NCBI RefSeq assembly: GCF_014645375.1
Contig: NZ_BMLT01000003.1
Coordinates: forward strand, 1 to 64,000
From: Marinobacterium nitratireducens
GTDB taxonomy: Bacteria; Pseudomonadota; Gammaproteobacteria; Pseudomonadales; Balneatricaceae
Direction: 5' to 3'
DNA: 64,000 bases
Numbering within the stretch: position 1 is the first letter of the stretch; each line of letters opens with the position of its first letter. The notes under the pieces were generated by a model. It was not told the origin of the DNA. It worked only from the letters and a program-made list of their open reading frames with translations, and ran no database searches. The position numbers and the translations under genes were made by a program. Shown one piece after another: positions 20,963 through 30,356 of this stretch.

Positions 20963-21142
20963 TGAAGCACTAAAACCGGAATCGACAACGACCACCTGAT
21001 CCCGTTGCTACACTTTTTGCCAGGCTCGACAGGCCCTGACTAACCGCAGGGATCTCGATAGCGACGGGCGCCTGCGCTGCAGCCGAGCATGCCTCAGCCA
21101 GACAACAGGTGGTCACCCATACCAAGAAGAAAGGAGACTATC

Positions 21143-22681
21143 GTGGGTATCACTCTTCCCAAAAAGCCGTTCAGGACGCTGGTCCGCGCCGCTTGTGCGG
21201 CCGCCCTCGCCTCGGCATCGCTGGCGACCTTCGCCGCCGACAAGCCCAACATCGTCGTGATCTTCGGCGACGATATCGGTTACTGGAACCTCAGCACCTA
21301 CAGTCAGGGCATGATGGGCTACCAGACGCCGAATATCGACAGCATCGCCAACGATGGCGCCAAGTTCACCGACTACTACGCCCAGCAGAGCTGCACCGCG
21401 GGTCGTTCGGCGTTCATCACCGGCCAGATGCCGGTGCGCACAGGCCTGACCAAGGTCGGCCTGCCGGGCTCCAACATCGGTATCAGCGAGAAAGATCCGA
21501 CCATGGCCACCATGCTCAAGGAGCTTGGCTATGCGACGGCGCAGTTCGGCAAGAACCACCTCGGCGATCGCGACGAATTCCTGCCGACCAACCACGGCTT
21601 CGATGAGTTCTTTGGCAACCTCTACCACCTGAACGCCGAAGAAGAGCCGGAAAACGAGGATTACCCGACCGATCCGGAATTCCGCAAGAAGTTCGGCCCC
21701 CGCGGCGTGCTGAAATCCTACGCCGACGGTCGTGTCGAAAACACAGGTCCCCTGACCCGCAAGCGCATGGAAACCGTCGACGAAGAGTTTCTTGCTGCGG
21801 CCAAGGACTTCATGACCCGCCAGGCCAAGGAAGACGTTCCCTTCTTTACCTGGATCAATACCACCCGCATGCACAACCATACTCACGTGCGTGACGAGAA
21901 CCGTGGCAAGACCGGGCTTGGCGAATACGCCGACGGCGTGATCGAGCACGACTACCAGATCGGCGAAGTACTGAAAACCATCGACGACCTCGGTATCGAA
22001 GACAACACCATCGTTATCTACACCACCGACAACGGCCCGATGATCAACCTGTGGCCGGACGCCGCCATGGCGCCGTTCCGCAGCGAGAAGAACACCGGCT
22101 GGGAAGGCGGCTTCCGCGCGCCGGCTATGGTGAAGTGGCCGGGTCATATCGAACCGGGCACCATTATCAACGATATCTTCGCCAGCGAAGACTGGTTCCC
22201 GACCCTGCTGGCCGCCGCGGGCAACCCCGACGTCAAGCAGCAACTGCTCGAGGGCACCAGCGCCCAGGGCAAGGACTACAAGGTTCACCTGGACGGCTAC
22301 GACCAGACCGAGCTGCTGACCGGCAAGGGGCCGAGCAAGCGTGAGAGCTTCTTCTACTGGAGCGACGACGGCGACCTCTTCGCGCTGCGCCACAACCGCT
22401 GGAAGTTCCATTTCAACATCCAGACCAACGAGACCGGCCTTGCCATCTGGATGAAGCCGCTGACCAAGATGCGCGTTCCGATGATTTACGATCTGAAGAA
22501 CGACCCGTTCGAGCGCGGCGACACCGGCATCGGTTACGACCGTTGGTTGTATGACCGTAGCTACCTGCTGATGGGCGTGGCGATTCCGGAAACCGCGAAG
22601 ATGCTGCAGACCTTCAAGGAATTCCCGCCGCGCTTCAAACCGGCCAGCTTCACCGTCGACGTCAGCCAGTTCATCGAGTAA
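21143..22681 (+). CDS. Exported type I sulfatase (arylsulfatase family)
   Basis: A 512-residue sulfatase with a signal peptide (cleavage near residue 32, before DKPNIVVIFGDDIG). The catalytic site is CTAGRSAFITGQ, with the cysteine near residue 84 in the C-x-A-x-R signature that formylglycine-generating enzyme converts. Metal and sulfate residues appear in VIFGDDIGYWN, FGKNHLGD, TRMHNHTHVRDENRG and YTTDNGPMINLWPDAAMAPFRSEKNTGWEGGFRAP. The start is GTG with a strong AAAGGAG site; an upstream ATG has none. No maturase gene is visible. It is followed by a terminator and REP region, then the MoxR operon. The substrate sulfate ester is unknown. Confidence 0.9.
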   Translation: MGITLPKKPFRTLVRAACAAALASASLATFAADKPNIVVIFGDDIGYWNLSTYSQGMMGYQTPNIDSIANDGAKFTDYYAQQSCTAGRSAFITGQMPVRTGLTKVGLPGSNIGISEKDPTMATMLKELGYATAQFGKNHLGDRDEFLPTNHGFDEFFGNLYHLNAEEEPENEDYPTDPEFRKKFGPRGVLKSYADGRVENTGPLTRKRMETVDEEFLAAAKDFMTRQAKEDVPFFTWINTTRMHNHTHVRDENRGKTGLGEYADGVIEHDYQIGEVLKTIDDLGIEDNTIVIYTTDNGPMINLWPDAAMAPFRSEKNTGWEGGFRAPAMVKWPGHIEPGTIINDIFASEDWFPTLLAAAGNPDVKQQLLEGTSAQGKDYKVHLDGYDQTELLTGKGPSKRESFFYWSDDGDLFALRHNRWKFHFNIQTNETGLAIWMKPLTKMRVPMIYDLKNDPFERGDTGIGYDRWLYDRSYLLMGVAIPETAKMLQTFKEFPPRFKPASFTVDVSQFIE

Positions 22682-22696
22682 CAGGCTGATAATGCC

Positions 22697-22732
22697 AGGG
22701 GCCGGACAACCGGCCCCTGCTTTCGGCTTTTT
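22697..22732 (+). terminator. Strong terminator after sulfatase gene
   Basis: AGGGGCCGG (22697-22705) pairs with CCGGCCCCT (22710-22718), followed by GCTTTCGGCTTTTT. It argues against simple co-transcription of the sulfatase with the MoxR operon. Confidence 0.85.
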
Positions 22733-22782
22733 CGCAAACCGGCGGGACCGCGCCCGTTTGCAAAAAAGCCGGTAACTCCACT

Positions 22783-23080
22783 GTAGGATGGGTGGAGCGC
22801 CGACAGGCACTGGATTGCGGGATAGCGACCTATTTTCTCGGCGCGTAACCCATCAAGTGCCGTAGGATGGGTGCAGCCCCGCACGGCATTCCGTGTCAGT
22901 CGTAGGATGGGTGGAGCGCCGACAGGCACGGAATGTGCCGGATGGGACTTTTTGGCGCGGCGCGCAACCCATCAGGCGCCTGTCGCCTGCTCCGGACATG
23001 GAACGGCCGCCGATGGGTTACGCCGCGAAAGCCCTCGGCGTTTCGCGGCTCGCGCAGAGTGCGGCTCCACCCATTCTACG
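22783..23080. repeat. Cluster of family 2 repeats (GTAGGATGGGT type)
   Basis: A 28-bp unit beginning GTAGGATGGGTGGAGCGC occurs identically at 22783-22810 and 22902-22929, with a diverged copy at 22862. Complementary arms (AACCCATC, and CTCCACCCATTCTACG at 23064-23079) allow hairpins. The same family is present at 38.98-39.25 kb and 59.6-59.7 kb. No gene was found here. Confidence 0.85.
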
Positions 23081-23193
23081 CAGTCAGAAGCTTTAGCCAG
23101 ACTGCGCTTGATGGGTGGCGGGACCGGTATACTGCACGACGTCGTGACACAGACCCGACACTTTCTAACAATAACCGATTCAGGGCCAGAGCC

Positions 23194-24186
23194 GTGAACG
23201 AATGCCAAAAGGCCATGAACTGGCTGCTCGATAAAATGGACGAATCCGTGGTGGGGCAGCGTCATGTCGCGCGCGCCATCGTGGTTGGCTTTATTACCAA
23301 CGGTCATGTGCTGCTCGAAGGCCTGCCCGGCACCGCCAAGACACGCTCGATCAAGGCGTTGGCCAACCTGATGAACGCCAGCTTCGGCCGCATCCAGTTC
23401 ACCCCCGACCTGCTGCCGTCCGATGTCACGGGCTCCGAGACCTACCAGGAAGACGCGGCGGGTAAACCGCACCTGCTGTTCAAGCAGGGACCGGTGTTCA
23501 ACCATATCCTGCTCGCCGACGAGATCAACCGCGCCCCGGCCAAGGTACAGGCCGCGCTGCTCGAGGGCATGGCCGAGGGTACTGTGACCGTCGCCGGCGT
23601 CAGCCACCGTTTGCCGGAACCCTTTATCGTACTGGCCACGCAAAACCCGATCGAGCAGGAAGGCACCTACCCGCTGCCGGAGGCCCAGGTCGACCGTTTC
23701 ATGCTCAAGGTGTCGGTGGACTACCCCGAGGACGCGGCGGAGATGGACATCATCCGCCTGGTGCGCAGTGAAGAGAAACTGCAGCCGGGCAGTACCGGAG
23801 GGCCCGGTGATGCCTGCGAACGTCTGGATCCACAGCTGATACTGGATGCCCGCGCCCAGATCGCCGATGTCGCGGTTTCAGAGCTGGTCGAACGCTACAT
23901 CGTCAACCTGGTGATGGCGACGCGCCACCCCCAGCGCTACCCCGACACCCGGCTCGGTGACTGGATCGAGGTCGGTTCCAGCCCGCGCGCGTCCATCGCG
24001 CTCGACAAGTGCGCGCGTGCCTGCGCCTGGCTCGACGGCCGCGATCACGTGCTTCCCGACGACGTCCGCCTGATGGCCGGCCCCGTGCTCGGGCATCGCC
24101 TGAACACCGGCTACAGCGCGGTCGCCGACGGCGTCGGCAAACTCGACGTCATCCAGGTACTGCTCGATAACGTTCCGGTAGGCTGA
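23194..24186 (+). CDS. MoxR-type AAA+ ATPase
   Basis: A 330-residue MoxR ATPase. Walker A is EGLPGTAKT near residue 43, Walker B is LLADEINRAPAK near 105, the MoxR signature is ATQNPIEQEGTYPLPEAQVDRF, and the C-terminal lid ends in LDVIQVLLDNVPV. I chose the GTG at 23194 because the family begins around QKAMNWLLDKMDE; the upstream frame is made of repeat DNA. MoxR proteins work with VWA proteins as chaperones to assemble or activate partners, often periplasmic metalloenzymes. All the partner classes follow in one tightly spaced operon. Confidence 0.92.
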   Translation: MNECQKAMNWLLDKMDESVVGQRHVARAIVVGFITNGHVLLEGLPGTAKTRSIKALANLMNASFGRIQFTPDLLPSDVTGSETYQEDAAGKPHLLFKQGPVFNHILLADEINRAPAKVQAALLEGMAEGTVTVAGVSHRLPEPFIVLATQNPIEQEGTYPLPEAQVDRFMLKVSVDYPEDAAEMDIIRLVRSEEKLQPGSTGGPGDACERLDPQLILDARAQIADVAVSELVERYIVNLVMATRHPQRYPDTRLGDWIEVGSSPRASIALDKCARACAWLDGRDHVLPDDVRLMAGPVLGHRLNTGYSAVADGVGKLDVIQVLLDNVPVG

Positions 24187-24194
24187 GGCAGCCA

Positions 24195-25118
24195 ATGGCC
24201 AGCCCGACCGATCCCCGCGTCCACTGCAACCAGAGCACGCTGGTCGGCCTGCAGAGTCAGGCCGCGGCGCTCAACGCCCCGTCACTGCTGCGGCTGCACG
24301 GCGTGATGGCCGGACAGCGCCTGTCCAGGCTGCGCGGTCGTGGCCTCAACTTCGAGGAGCTGCGCCACTACCGCCAGGGCGACGACGTTCGTCATATCGA
24401 CTGGCCGGTCACGATGCGCACCCGCAAGCCGCATATCCGGGTCTACAACGAAGAGAAGGATCATCACGTCGTTCTGTGCGTCGATCAGCGCAGCAACATG
24501 TTCTTCGCCTCGGTCGACACCATGAAGTCGGTGGTGGCGGCCGAGATTGCCGCCCTCGTAGGCTGGGCGATCCTGCAGAAAAGCGACCGTGTCGGGCTGT
24601 CGGTGTTCGGCGACGACCAGATCGTTCACAACCGGCCGACGCGAACCCAGTCCAACTACCTGCATCAGCTGCGCCAACTGGTCGGGATCAACCGGTCCCT
24701 GAGCGTCGAGAGCGCCCCCGGGAGCGGTAACCGGCTGGCCGTGATGCTTGACCGCCTGCTCCAGGACCGCGACAAGAACGGGCTGATCCTGATACTCAGC
24801 GACTTCTACCAGTGCGATCCGGACTGCATCCGCAAGCTGCAGTATCTGCAACGGCACAACCATCTGCTCTGCGTCGCCATTACCGACCCGCTGGAGGCGA
24901 GTTTCGACGCCGACGACTGGACCCTGACCGACGGCGAGCTGCAGATCAGTATCGACAGCAGCGCCAGCCGCGAGGCGATACAGCGCCACCTGCTGGACGC
25001 CTACCAACAGCGACAGAACGACCTGACCCGACTGATGGCGGCCTCCGGACTGCCACTGATCGAGCTCGATACCTCGGGACAGCACCTGTCGCAGTTCCAG
25101 CGCGCGATCGGGAGGTAG
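24195..25118 (+). CDS. DUF58 protein of the MoxR-Bat operon
   Basis: A 307-residue cytoplasmic DUF58 protein with a VWA-like C-terminal half. The hallmark DUF58 segment is FEELRHYRQGDDVRHIDW, with RTRKPHIRVYNEEKDHHVVLCVDQ following it (about residues 50-100). Later parts (ILQKSDRVGLSVFGDD, LILILSDFYQCDPD) form the VWA-like core. It begins eight bases after the MoxR gene and ends two bases before the next gene. DUF58 proteins are standard MoxR partners; the exact biochemical role is not known. Confidence 0.9.
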   Translation: MASPTDPRVHCNQSTLVGLQSQAAALNAPSLLRLHGVMAGQRLSRLRGRGLNFEELRHYRQGDDVRHIDWPVTMRTRKPHIRVYNEEKDHHVVLCVDQRSNMFFASVDTMKSVVAAEIAALVGWAILQKSDRVGLSVFGDDQIVHNRPTRTQSNYLHQLRQLVGINRSLSVESAPGSGNRLAVMLDRLLQDRDKNGLILILSDFYQCDPDCIRKLQYLQRHNHLLCVAITDPLEASFDADDWTLTDGELQISIDSSASREAIQRHLLDAYQQRQNDLTRLMAASGLPLIELDTSGQHLSQFQRAIGR

Positions 25119-25120
25119 CC

Positions 25121-25636
25121 ATGGCCGAACCGACCCCGCCGCAGTGGTACCTGCTCGACCGAATGGTCGATGTCGCCCCTCCCGCGCAGGTTTCCTGGTG
25201 GCCCCAGACCGCAGGCTGGAAGGCGCTCGGACTGGCGCTTATGGTTGTGCTGGCATTATGGCTGTACCACCGTATACGCCTGTTTCGATTCAACCGTTAC
25301 CGCCGCGAGGCACTGCATGCACTGCTGCAGCTGGAGCAGAACGGCGGCCTCGGCACCGACAGCCTGTTTCGCGTGCTCAAGGCGGTTGCCGTGCACGTCG
25401 AACCGGCCCTGGCACCCCGGCTGGATGCGACCCTGCTCGCCTATCTCGACCACAGTGCGCGACTGGACGCGGCCTTCGACTCGGCCCAGGGGCAGCGCTG
25501 GCTGGATGCGCTGCTCAACCCGGCGGCACCGCTCTCCCACACGGAGTTACAGCACCTCTGCCATCTCACCCGGCACTGGATCAGGCGCCATCGCAACCCC
25601 CGTCAGCCCGCCTTTTCCCTGCGACGTACGCCATGA
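25121..25636 (+). CDS. DUF4381 single-span membrane protein
   Basis: A 171-residue protein of the DUF4381 type that accompanies MoxR-VWA operons. One transmembrane helix lies near residues 30-47 (WKALGLALMVVLALWLYHRI), followed by a basic, helical cytoplasmic domain (RYRREALHALLQLEQ through LCHLTRHWIRRHR). The ATG at 25121 has a strong GGGAGG site six bases upstream; the frame is open before it, but only as a shadow of the DUF58 gene. Its stop overlaps the next start (ATGA), showing tight coupling. It probably links cytosolic MoxR/DUF58 to the membrane VWA proteins. Confidence 0.87.
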   Translation: MAEPTPPQWYLLDRMVDVAPPAQVSWWPQTAGWKALGLALMVVLALWLYHRIRLFRFNRYRREALHALLQLEQNGGLGTDSLFRVLKAVAVHVEPALAPRLDATLLAYLDHSARLDAAFDSAQGQRWLDALLNPAAPLSHTELQHLCHLTRHWIRRHRNPRQPAFSLRRTP

Positions 25637-26646
25637 ACATCGAACTTGCACATCCGCTTTTACTGTTGCTCGCACCGCTGCCATTGCTCGTCTACTGGCT
25701 GTCGCCCGGATACAAGACCCGCCGCTCCGCCATCAAGGTGCCCTTTTTCACCCTGCTGCTGGAGGTCATGGCGGAGAAAGCTGAAAAAGGCGCCAGTATC
25801 CTGCCTGCGGCGATCTGGCAACGAGCCGCACTGATCCTGGCCTGGCTGCTGATGGTGCTGGCTGCGGCCAAGCCGATGTGGCTCGGCGCGCCGCAGCAAC
25901 TGGAACAGTACGGCCGCGATGTCATGGTGGTCGTAGACCTGTCGGGGTCGATGGAAACCCGCGACTTCACCTCCGAATCCGGCGACCGGATCTCCCGCCT
26001 GGAAGCGGTCAAGCAGGTGCTGCACGACTTTTCAGCAAGCCGGGAGAACGACCGGCTCGGGCTGATACTGTTCGCCGATGCGGCCTTCGTCCAGGCCCCC
26101 TTCACCGCCGATCACCGAGCCTGGCTGTCGCTGCTCGACGAAGCCCAGGTGCCGATGGCGGGAAAGAGCACCCACCTCGGCGACGCTTTGGGACTGGCGA
26201 TCAAGGTGCTGCTCGAAAACGATGCCAATCGCGCCGGCGAGGCGCCGGAAAAGCTGGCGATCGTGCTCACCGACGGCAACGACACCGACAGCTATATTCC
26301 GCCCGGGGACGCCGCCCAGCTTGCCAGGGCGCGGGGCGTCAAAATGCATATCGTTGCCATGGGCGACCCGGAAACCGTCGGCGAAAACGCCATCGACATG
26401 GAAAGCATCAACGAAGTGGCCCGCGCCACCGGCGGCCAGGCCTTCCAGGCGCTGGACAGCGAACAGCTTGGCCAGGCCTACGATGTGATCAACGAACTCG
26501 AGCCGACACTTTACAAAAGCATCAGTTACCAGCCGAAAACCTCGTTGCACCCCTACCTGGTGATGGTGGTGGTGCTGCTCTACCTCAGCGCCTTCTCCCT
26601 TGCGTTGCTGAGACGGCGCTTTCACGGGGAGCCGCGGCATGATTGA
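25633..26646 (+). CDS. VWA-domain membrane protein (BatA-like)
   Basis: A 337-residue protein with an N-terminal membrane helix (ELAHPLLLLLAPLPLLVYWL), a second near residues 60-80, a periplasm-facing VWA domain and a C-terminal helix (YLVMVVVLLYLSAFSLALL). The metal-ion-dependent adhesion site is intact: VVVDLSGSMETRDF (DxSxS), a later threonine near MAGKSTHLGDALG, and LTDGNDTDS. This is BatA architecture. The start overlaps the DUF4381 stop and the end overlaps the next VWA gene by eight bases. It likely binds divalent cations and partner proteins in MoxR-driven assembly. Confidence 0.92.
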   Translation: MNIELAHPLLLLLAPLPLLVYWLSPGYKTRRSAIKVPFFTLLLEVMAEKAEKGASILPAAIWQRAALILAWLLMVLAAAKPMWLGAPQQLEQYGRDVMVVVDLSGSMETRDFTSESGDRISRLEAVKQVLHDFSASRENDRLGLILFADAAFVQAPFTADHRAWLSLLDEAQVPMAGKSTHLGDALGLAIKVLLENDANRAGEAPEKLAIVLTDGNDTDSYIPPGDAAQLARARGVKMHIVAMGDPETVGENAIDMESINEVARATGGQAFQALDSEQLGQAYDVINELEPTLYKSISYQPKTSLHPYLVMVVVLLYLSAFSLALLRRRFHGEPRHD

Positions 26647-28303
26647 TCTGACCGGCCTGCAAAGCTTCGCCCATCAGTTCCATTTTCTGCGACCCTGGTG
26701 GCTGCTGGCCCTGCTGCCTTTTGTCTGGCTCTACTATCTGCAGTATCGCAGCAGCGCCCGCGAGTCCGGTTGGCAGGCGAAGCTGCCGGCGCATCTGCGC
26801 CGCGCGCTGACCGTGGATGGCAGCGGCTGGAAACGCCGGTTGCCGCTTCACCTGCTGAGTCTCAATACCCTGCTGGTCTGCATCGTCTGCGCGGGCCCGA
26901 CCTGGAAGCAGGAGCCCTCGCCGTTCAACGAGGACAGGACGCCCCTGATCATTCTGCTCGACAGCAGCGAAGCCATGCTGCAGACCGACGTAGCCCCCGA
27001 CCGGCTGACCCGCGCCAAGCAAAAGATACTGGACCTGCTGCAACTGCGCACAGGTGGCCAGACCGCGCTGATCGCCTATGCCGGCAGCGCCCACCTGGCG
27101 ATGCCGCTGACAACCGATACCGCGGTATTCGAACCGATGCTGGAGGCGCTGTCGCCGCAACTGATGCCCAGGGCCGGCAAGAACAGCGCCGATGCCCTGC
27201 CCCTGCTAGAGGGCCTGCTCGGTCAGAGCGATGTGCCGGGCACGGTGCTGCTGATCAGCAACGACATCACCAGCGCAAGCCTCGCTCGCTTAGGCGGCTT
27301 CTTTGCCGACACACCGCACCAGCTTTTGATTCTGGCGATGGGTGACCGCAACGGTTCCAGCGTGCTGCCGCTGCGCCTTGACCGCCTTGGCGAACTGGCC
27401 GATCTCGCCAGCGGACAGCTGCGCCAGGTCAGCATCGACGATGCGGATATCCGCTGGATCAAGCGTCGGGTCGAGTATCACCGTGCGCTGAACCTGGAAA
27501 GCGATGTGCCCTGGCAGGACATGGGATACTACCTGCTGTTCCCGATCCTGCTGCTGATGCTGCTCTGGTTCCGTCGCGGCTGGGTGGTGCAGTGGGTACT
27601 GTTCGGCCTGACGATTCAGGGCCTCATGCTGCACCCGGTGCCGGCGCTGGCGCAGGACGCCGCGCCGACATCCAGCGCTGCGACGGCTCAGGCGTCGCTG
27701 ACCGACAGGGCCCGACAGCTCTGGATGGACCTCTGGCTGACACCGGATCAGCAGGGTCAGTGGTACTTCAACCGCGGCGATTACCTGGACGCCGCACGGC
27801 ACTTCGAAGATCCGCTGCACAAGGGCGTCGCCTTCTACTATGCGGCGCACTACGCCGAGGCACATGCGATCTTCATGCAAAGCGGCGACAGGATCATGGC
27901 GTTCAACGCCGCCAACGCGCTTGCTCGTCAGCGCGAGTATCTGGCCGCGCGAACACTGCTGCGGGAACTGGTCGAGCGCTACCCGGATTACGGTGACGCC
28001 CGTCATAATCTGGCGCTGATAGAAGCGCTGATCGCGGAAATCAACCGCCTTTCCGAAAGCCAGTCCAAAGGCCCCGACGCCACGATGGAGGGCTCCTTCG
28101 AGCTCGGCGACCAGCCGCAGACCGCGGAAGGCGCCGAGGAGCAGGTGGCGGAGGAAAAGATGATCGCCGAGCGCCCCTCGGTCGAGCAGCTGCTCGCCGA
28201 CCAGGCCCTTGCCGATAAGTGGCTCGAGCGCGTCGAAGTGGATCCCGGCGCCTTCCTCAAATCCAAGTTCGGCATCCAGTATCGCCAGCGGATGGAGCAG
28301 TAA
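26639..28303 (+). CDS. VWA plus TPR membrane protein (BatB/BatC-like fusion)
   Basis: A 554-residue protein joining a VWA domain to C-terminal TPR-type helices. Two N-terminal membrane helices flank residues 20-80; another lies near residues 295-310 (YYLLFPILLLMLLWF). The VWA core reads LIILLDSSEAMLQTDVAPDRLTRAK, so the usual DxSxS adhesion motif is degenerate (D-S-S-E-A). TPR-like repeats follow (WYFNRGDYLDAARHFEDPLHKGVAFYYAAHYAEAHAIFMQSGDRIMAFNAANALARQ split over two units), then an acidic tail. In Bacteroides-type operons BatB and BatC are separate; a fused form is common in gammaproteobacteria. Confidence 0.9.
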   Translation: MIDLTGLQSFAHQFHFLRPWWLLALLPFVWLYYLQYRSSARESGWQAKLPAHLRRALTVDGSGWKRRLPLHLLSLNTLLVCIVCAGPTWKQEPSPFNEDRTPLIILLDSSEAMLQTDVAPDRLTRAKQKILDLLQLRTGGQTALIAYAGSAHLAMPLTTDTAVFEPMLEALSPQLMPRAGKNSADALPLLEGLLGQSDVPGTVLLISNDITSASLARLGGFFADTPHQLLILAMGDRNGSSVLPLRLDRLGELADLASGQLRQVSIDDADIRWIKRRVEYHRALNLESDVPWQDMGYYLLFPILLLMLLWFRRGWVVQWVLFGLTIQGLMLHPVPALAQDAAPTSSAATAQASLTDRARQLWMDLWLTPDQQGQWYFNRGDYLDAARHFEDPLHKGVAFYYAAHYAEAHAIFMQSGDRIMAFNAANALARQREYLAARTLLRELVERYPDYGDARHNLALIEALIAEINRLSESQSKGPDATMEGSFELGDQPQTAEGAEEQVAEEKMIAERPSVEQLLADQALADKWLERVEVDPGAFLKSKFGIQYRQRMEQ

Positions 28304-28307
28304 TGCC

Positions 28308-29564
28308 GTGAAACCGATCCGTTCTGTACTCTGCGCCCTCGCCCTGCTTCCGGTCATCGCTTTCGGCGCTTCTGCCGCGGAGGACAGTGCCCTGCCATCG
28401 ATGCGCCTCGAAAGCTGGATCAGCACCGCCAGCGGCAGGAGTCCCGACCGGGTTGCGGTCAACGAGCTGATCACGCTGCATATCGACGTCGCCACCACCA
28501 GCTGGTTCTCGGCCGGCGCCCGTATCGGCAAAATCGACAATCCCCAGCTGGTCGCGGTGCAGAACAGCCCCAACGTCTACAACTACAGCGACCGGACCGA
28601 CGGTCAGTCCTGGTCCCATCAGCGGGTGGAGATTCCGCTGTTCGCGCCGGGCAGCGGGCAGTACTCGATCGCTCCGCTGCCGGTCACCGTGCAGGTCACC
28701 GTGGCCCCGGGCGACAACCGGACAATCACCCTGGCAACGCCCGGCATCGATTTCAGCGCGGTTCTGCCCTCGCCGCGTATCAGCACGCAAAGCCTCTGGG
28801 TGGCGGCGCCGGAGCTCGAGTTCTCGCAGGACTGGGAACAGAGCCGCGAAACCCTCGAAGCCGGCGACAGCATCAGCCGTACGCTCAGGCTCGAGGCCGA
28901 GGGTACCCTCGCCATGCTGCTGCCGAATGCAGCCTCGCCGGTATTGAACGACGCCTACCGGCTCTACGTCGCGCCGAGCCGGTTCGAGGATCGCAACACC
29001 CGCGGCACCCGCGAGGCGACGCGCACCGAACGGGAAACCTACATCCTGCAGCAGGGCGGCGACATCGTTTTTCCGGACATCGAATTGCTGTGGTGGGATA
29101 CCGACGACAATCGTCTGAAGGTGCTCAGCCTTGAAGGCAAGTCACTGTCCGTGCGGCACACCCTCGACTCCTGGCTGCGTCAGCACTGGACCGCCCTGGT
29201 GGCCCTGGGTGCCGCCGGGCTGGCGCTTGTCCTGCTCGGTGTCAGGGCCAGAACCTGCCTGCAAAGCCGGCGGCGCTCCGACAGCCTGAGCCTGCTGCTG
29301 GCCCGGTGGCGCAGGGACTGGCCCCGTTGCCGCGCCCTGCTCTACCGCCGCCTGCACCGCAACAGTGGCCTGAACAGTTTTCAGCAGCACCCAGAGGCCG
29401 AGCATCTGCGCCCCGATGTTATCGGATTGATGTCCGGGCAGCCGCAAAAGGCCGGAGTACTGCGCCTGTGGCGCAGACTGAAACCCGGCAATCGCCGGCA
29501 GACCTATCGCTACCGGGCGCTGCCCGAGCTTGCTGCACTCGAGCAGCGTGACGGAATCTCCTAG
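28308..29564 (+). CDS. BatD-like oxygen-tolerance family protein
   Basis: A 418-residue exported membrane protein with a signal peptide (VKPIRSVLCALALLPVIAFGASA), a beta-rich periplasmic region and one C-terminal helix (WTALVALGAAGLALVLLGVRA) before a basic tail. Position at the end of a MoxR-DUF58-DUF4381-VWA-VWA series identifies it as the BatD-like member; sequence similarity to BatD itself is weak by eye. The GTG start lies five bases after the previous stop, with GGAG about ten bases upstream. The operon ends here; the REP array begins immediately after. Confidence 0.8.
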   Translation: MKPIRSVLCALALLPVIAFGASAAEDSALPSMRLESWISTASGRSPDRVAVNELITLHIDVATTSWFSAGARIGKIDNPQLVAVQNSPNVYNYSDRTDGQSWSHQRVEIPLFAPGSGQYSIAPLPVTVQVTVAPGDNRTITLATPGIDFSAVLPSPRISTQSLWVAAPELEFSQDWEQSRETLEAGDSISRTLRLEAEGTLAMLLPNAASPVLNDAYRLYVAPSRFEDRNTRGTREATRTERETYILQQGGDIVFPDIELLWWDTDDNRLKVLSLEGKSLSVRHTLDSWLRQHWTALVALGAAGLALVLLGVRARTCLQSRRRSDSLSLLLARWRRDWPRCRALLYRRLHRNSGLNSFQQHPEAEHLRPDVIGLMSGQPQKAGVLRLWRRLKPGNRRQTYRYRALPELAALEQRDGIS

Positions 29565-29581
29565 ACGCCGCATCCCGGCAT

Positions 29582-30356
29582 GCATAGGAGACGCGCCCCC
29601 GCGGCGAAGCTTTTAGCCCCGGCAGGCTATTCGCGGCGAGGCGCCGCTCCTACGGGTCTCGAACGCCCGGCGCTTTTCGTAGCCGCGCCCCGCGGCGAAG
29701 CCTTTGGCCCCGGCAGGCTATTCGCGGCGAGGCGCCGCTCCTACGGGCGAACCAGGCCGGCATTGTGCCATTCCATTCGCGGCGAGGGGGTGCCCGTACT
29801 TTGGGTACGCCGCTCCCGCGGCGGGCGATGCGCACCCGGCTCTGCGTAGGAGACGCGCCCCCGCGGCGAAGCTTTTAGCCCCGGCAGGCTATTCGCGGCG
29901 AGGCGCCGCTCCTACGGGCGAACCAGGCCGGCATTGTGCCATTCCATTCGCGGCGAGGAGGTGCTCGTACTTTGGGTACGCCGCTCCCGCGGCGGGCGAT
30001 GCGCACCCGGCTCTGCGTAGGAGCCGCGCCCCGCGGCGAAGCCTTTGGCCCCGGCAGGCTATTCGCGGCGGGGCGCCGCTCCTACGGGTCTCGAGCGCCC
30101 GGCGCTTTTCGTAGCCGCGCCCCGCGGCGAGGCTTTTGGCCCCGACAAGCTATTCGCGGCGGGGCGCCGCTCCTACGGGCGAACCAGGCCGGCATTGTGC
30201 CATTCCATTCGCGGCGAGGAGGTGCTCGTACTTTGGGTACGCCGCTCCCGCAGCGGGCGATGCGCACCCGGCTCTGCGTAGGAGACGCGCCCCCGCGGCG
30301 AAGCTTTTGGCCCCGGCAGGCTATTCGCGGCGGGGCGCCGCTCCTACGGGTGACAT
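29582..30356. repeat. Dense array of family 1 REP palindromes
   Basis: About 775 bases consist almost wholly of one palindrome family. Six near-identical right arms (TATTCGCGGCG then A/G, GGCGCCGCTCCTACGGG) end units near 29654, 29745, 29917, 30087, 30178 and 30349. Three copies of a longer spacer (begins CGAACCAGGCCGGCATTG) start at 29748, 29919 and 30180, that is 171 and 261 bases apart, so a 171-bp double unit has been duplicated with an extra 90-bp unit inserted. Open frames inside are repeat artefacts. Confidence 0.9.

Noticed and set aside
29582-30356. CRISPR array
   Set aside because: Units are palindromes of the REP type with variable long spacing that are themselves repeated; there are no unique spacers and no cas genes.
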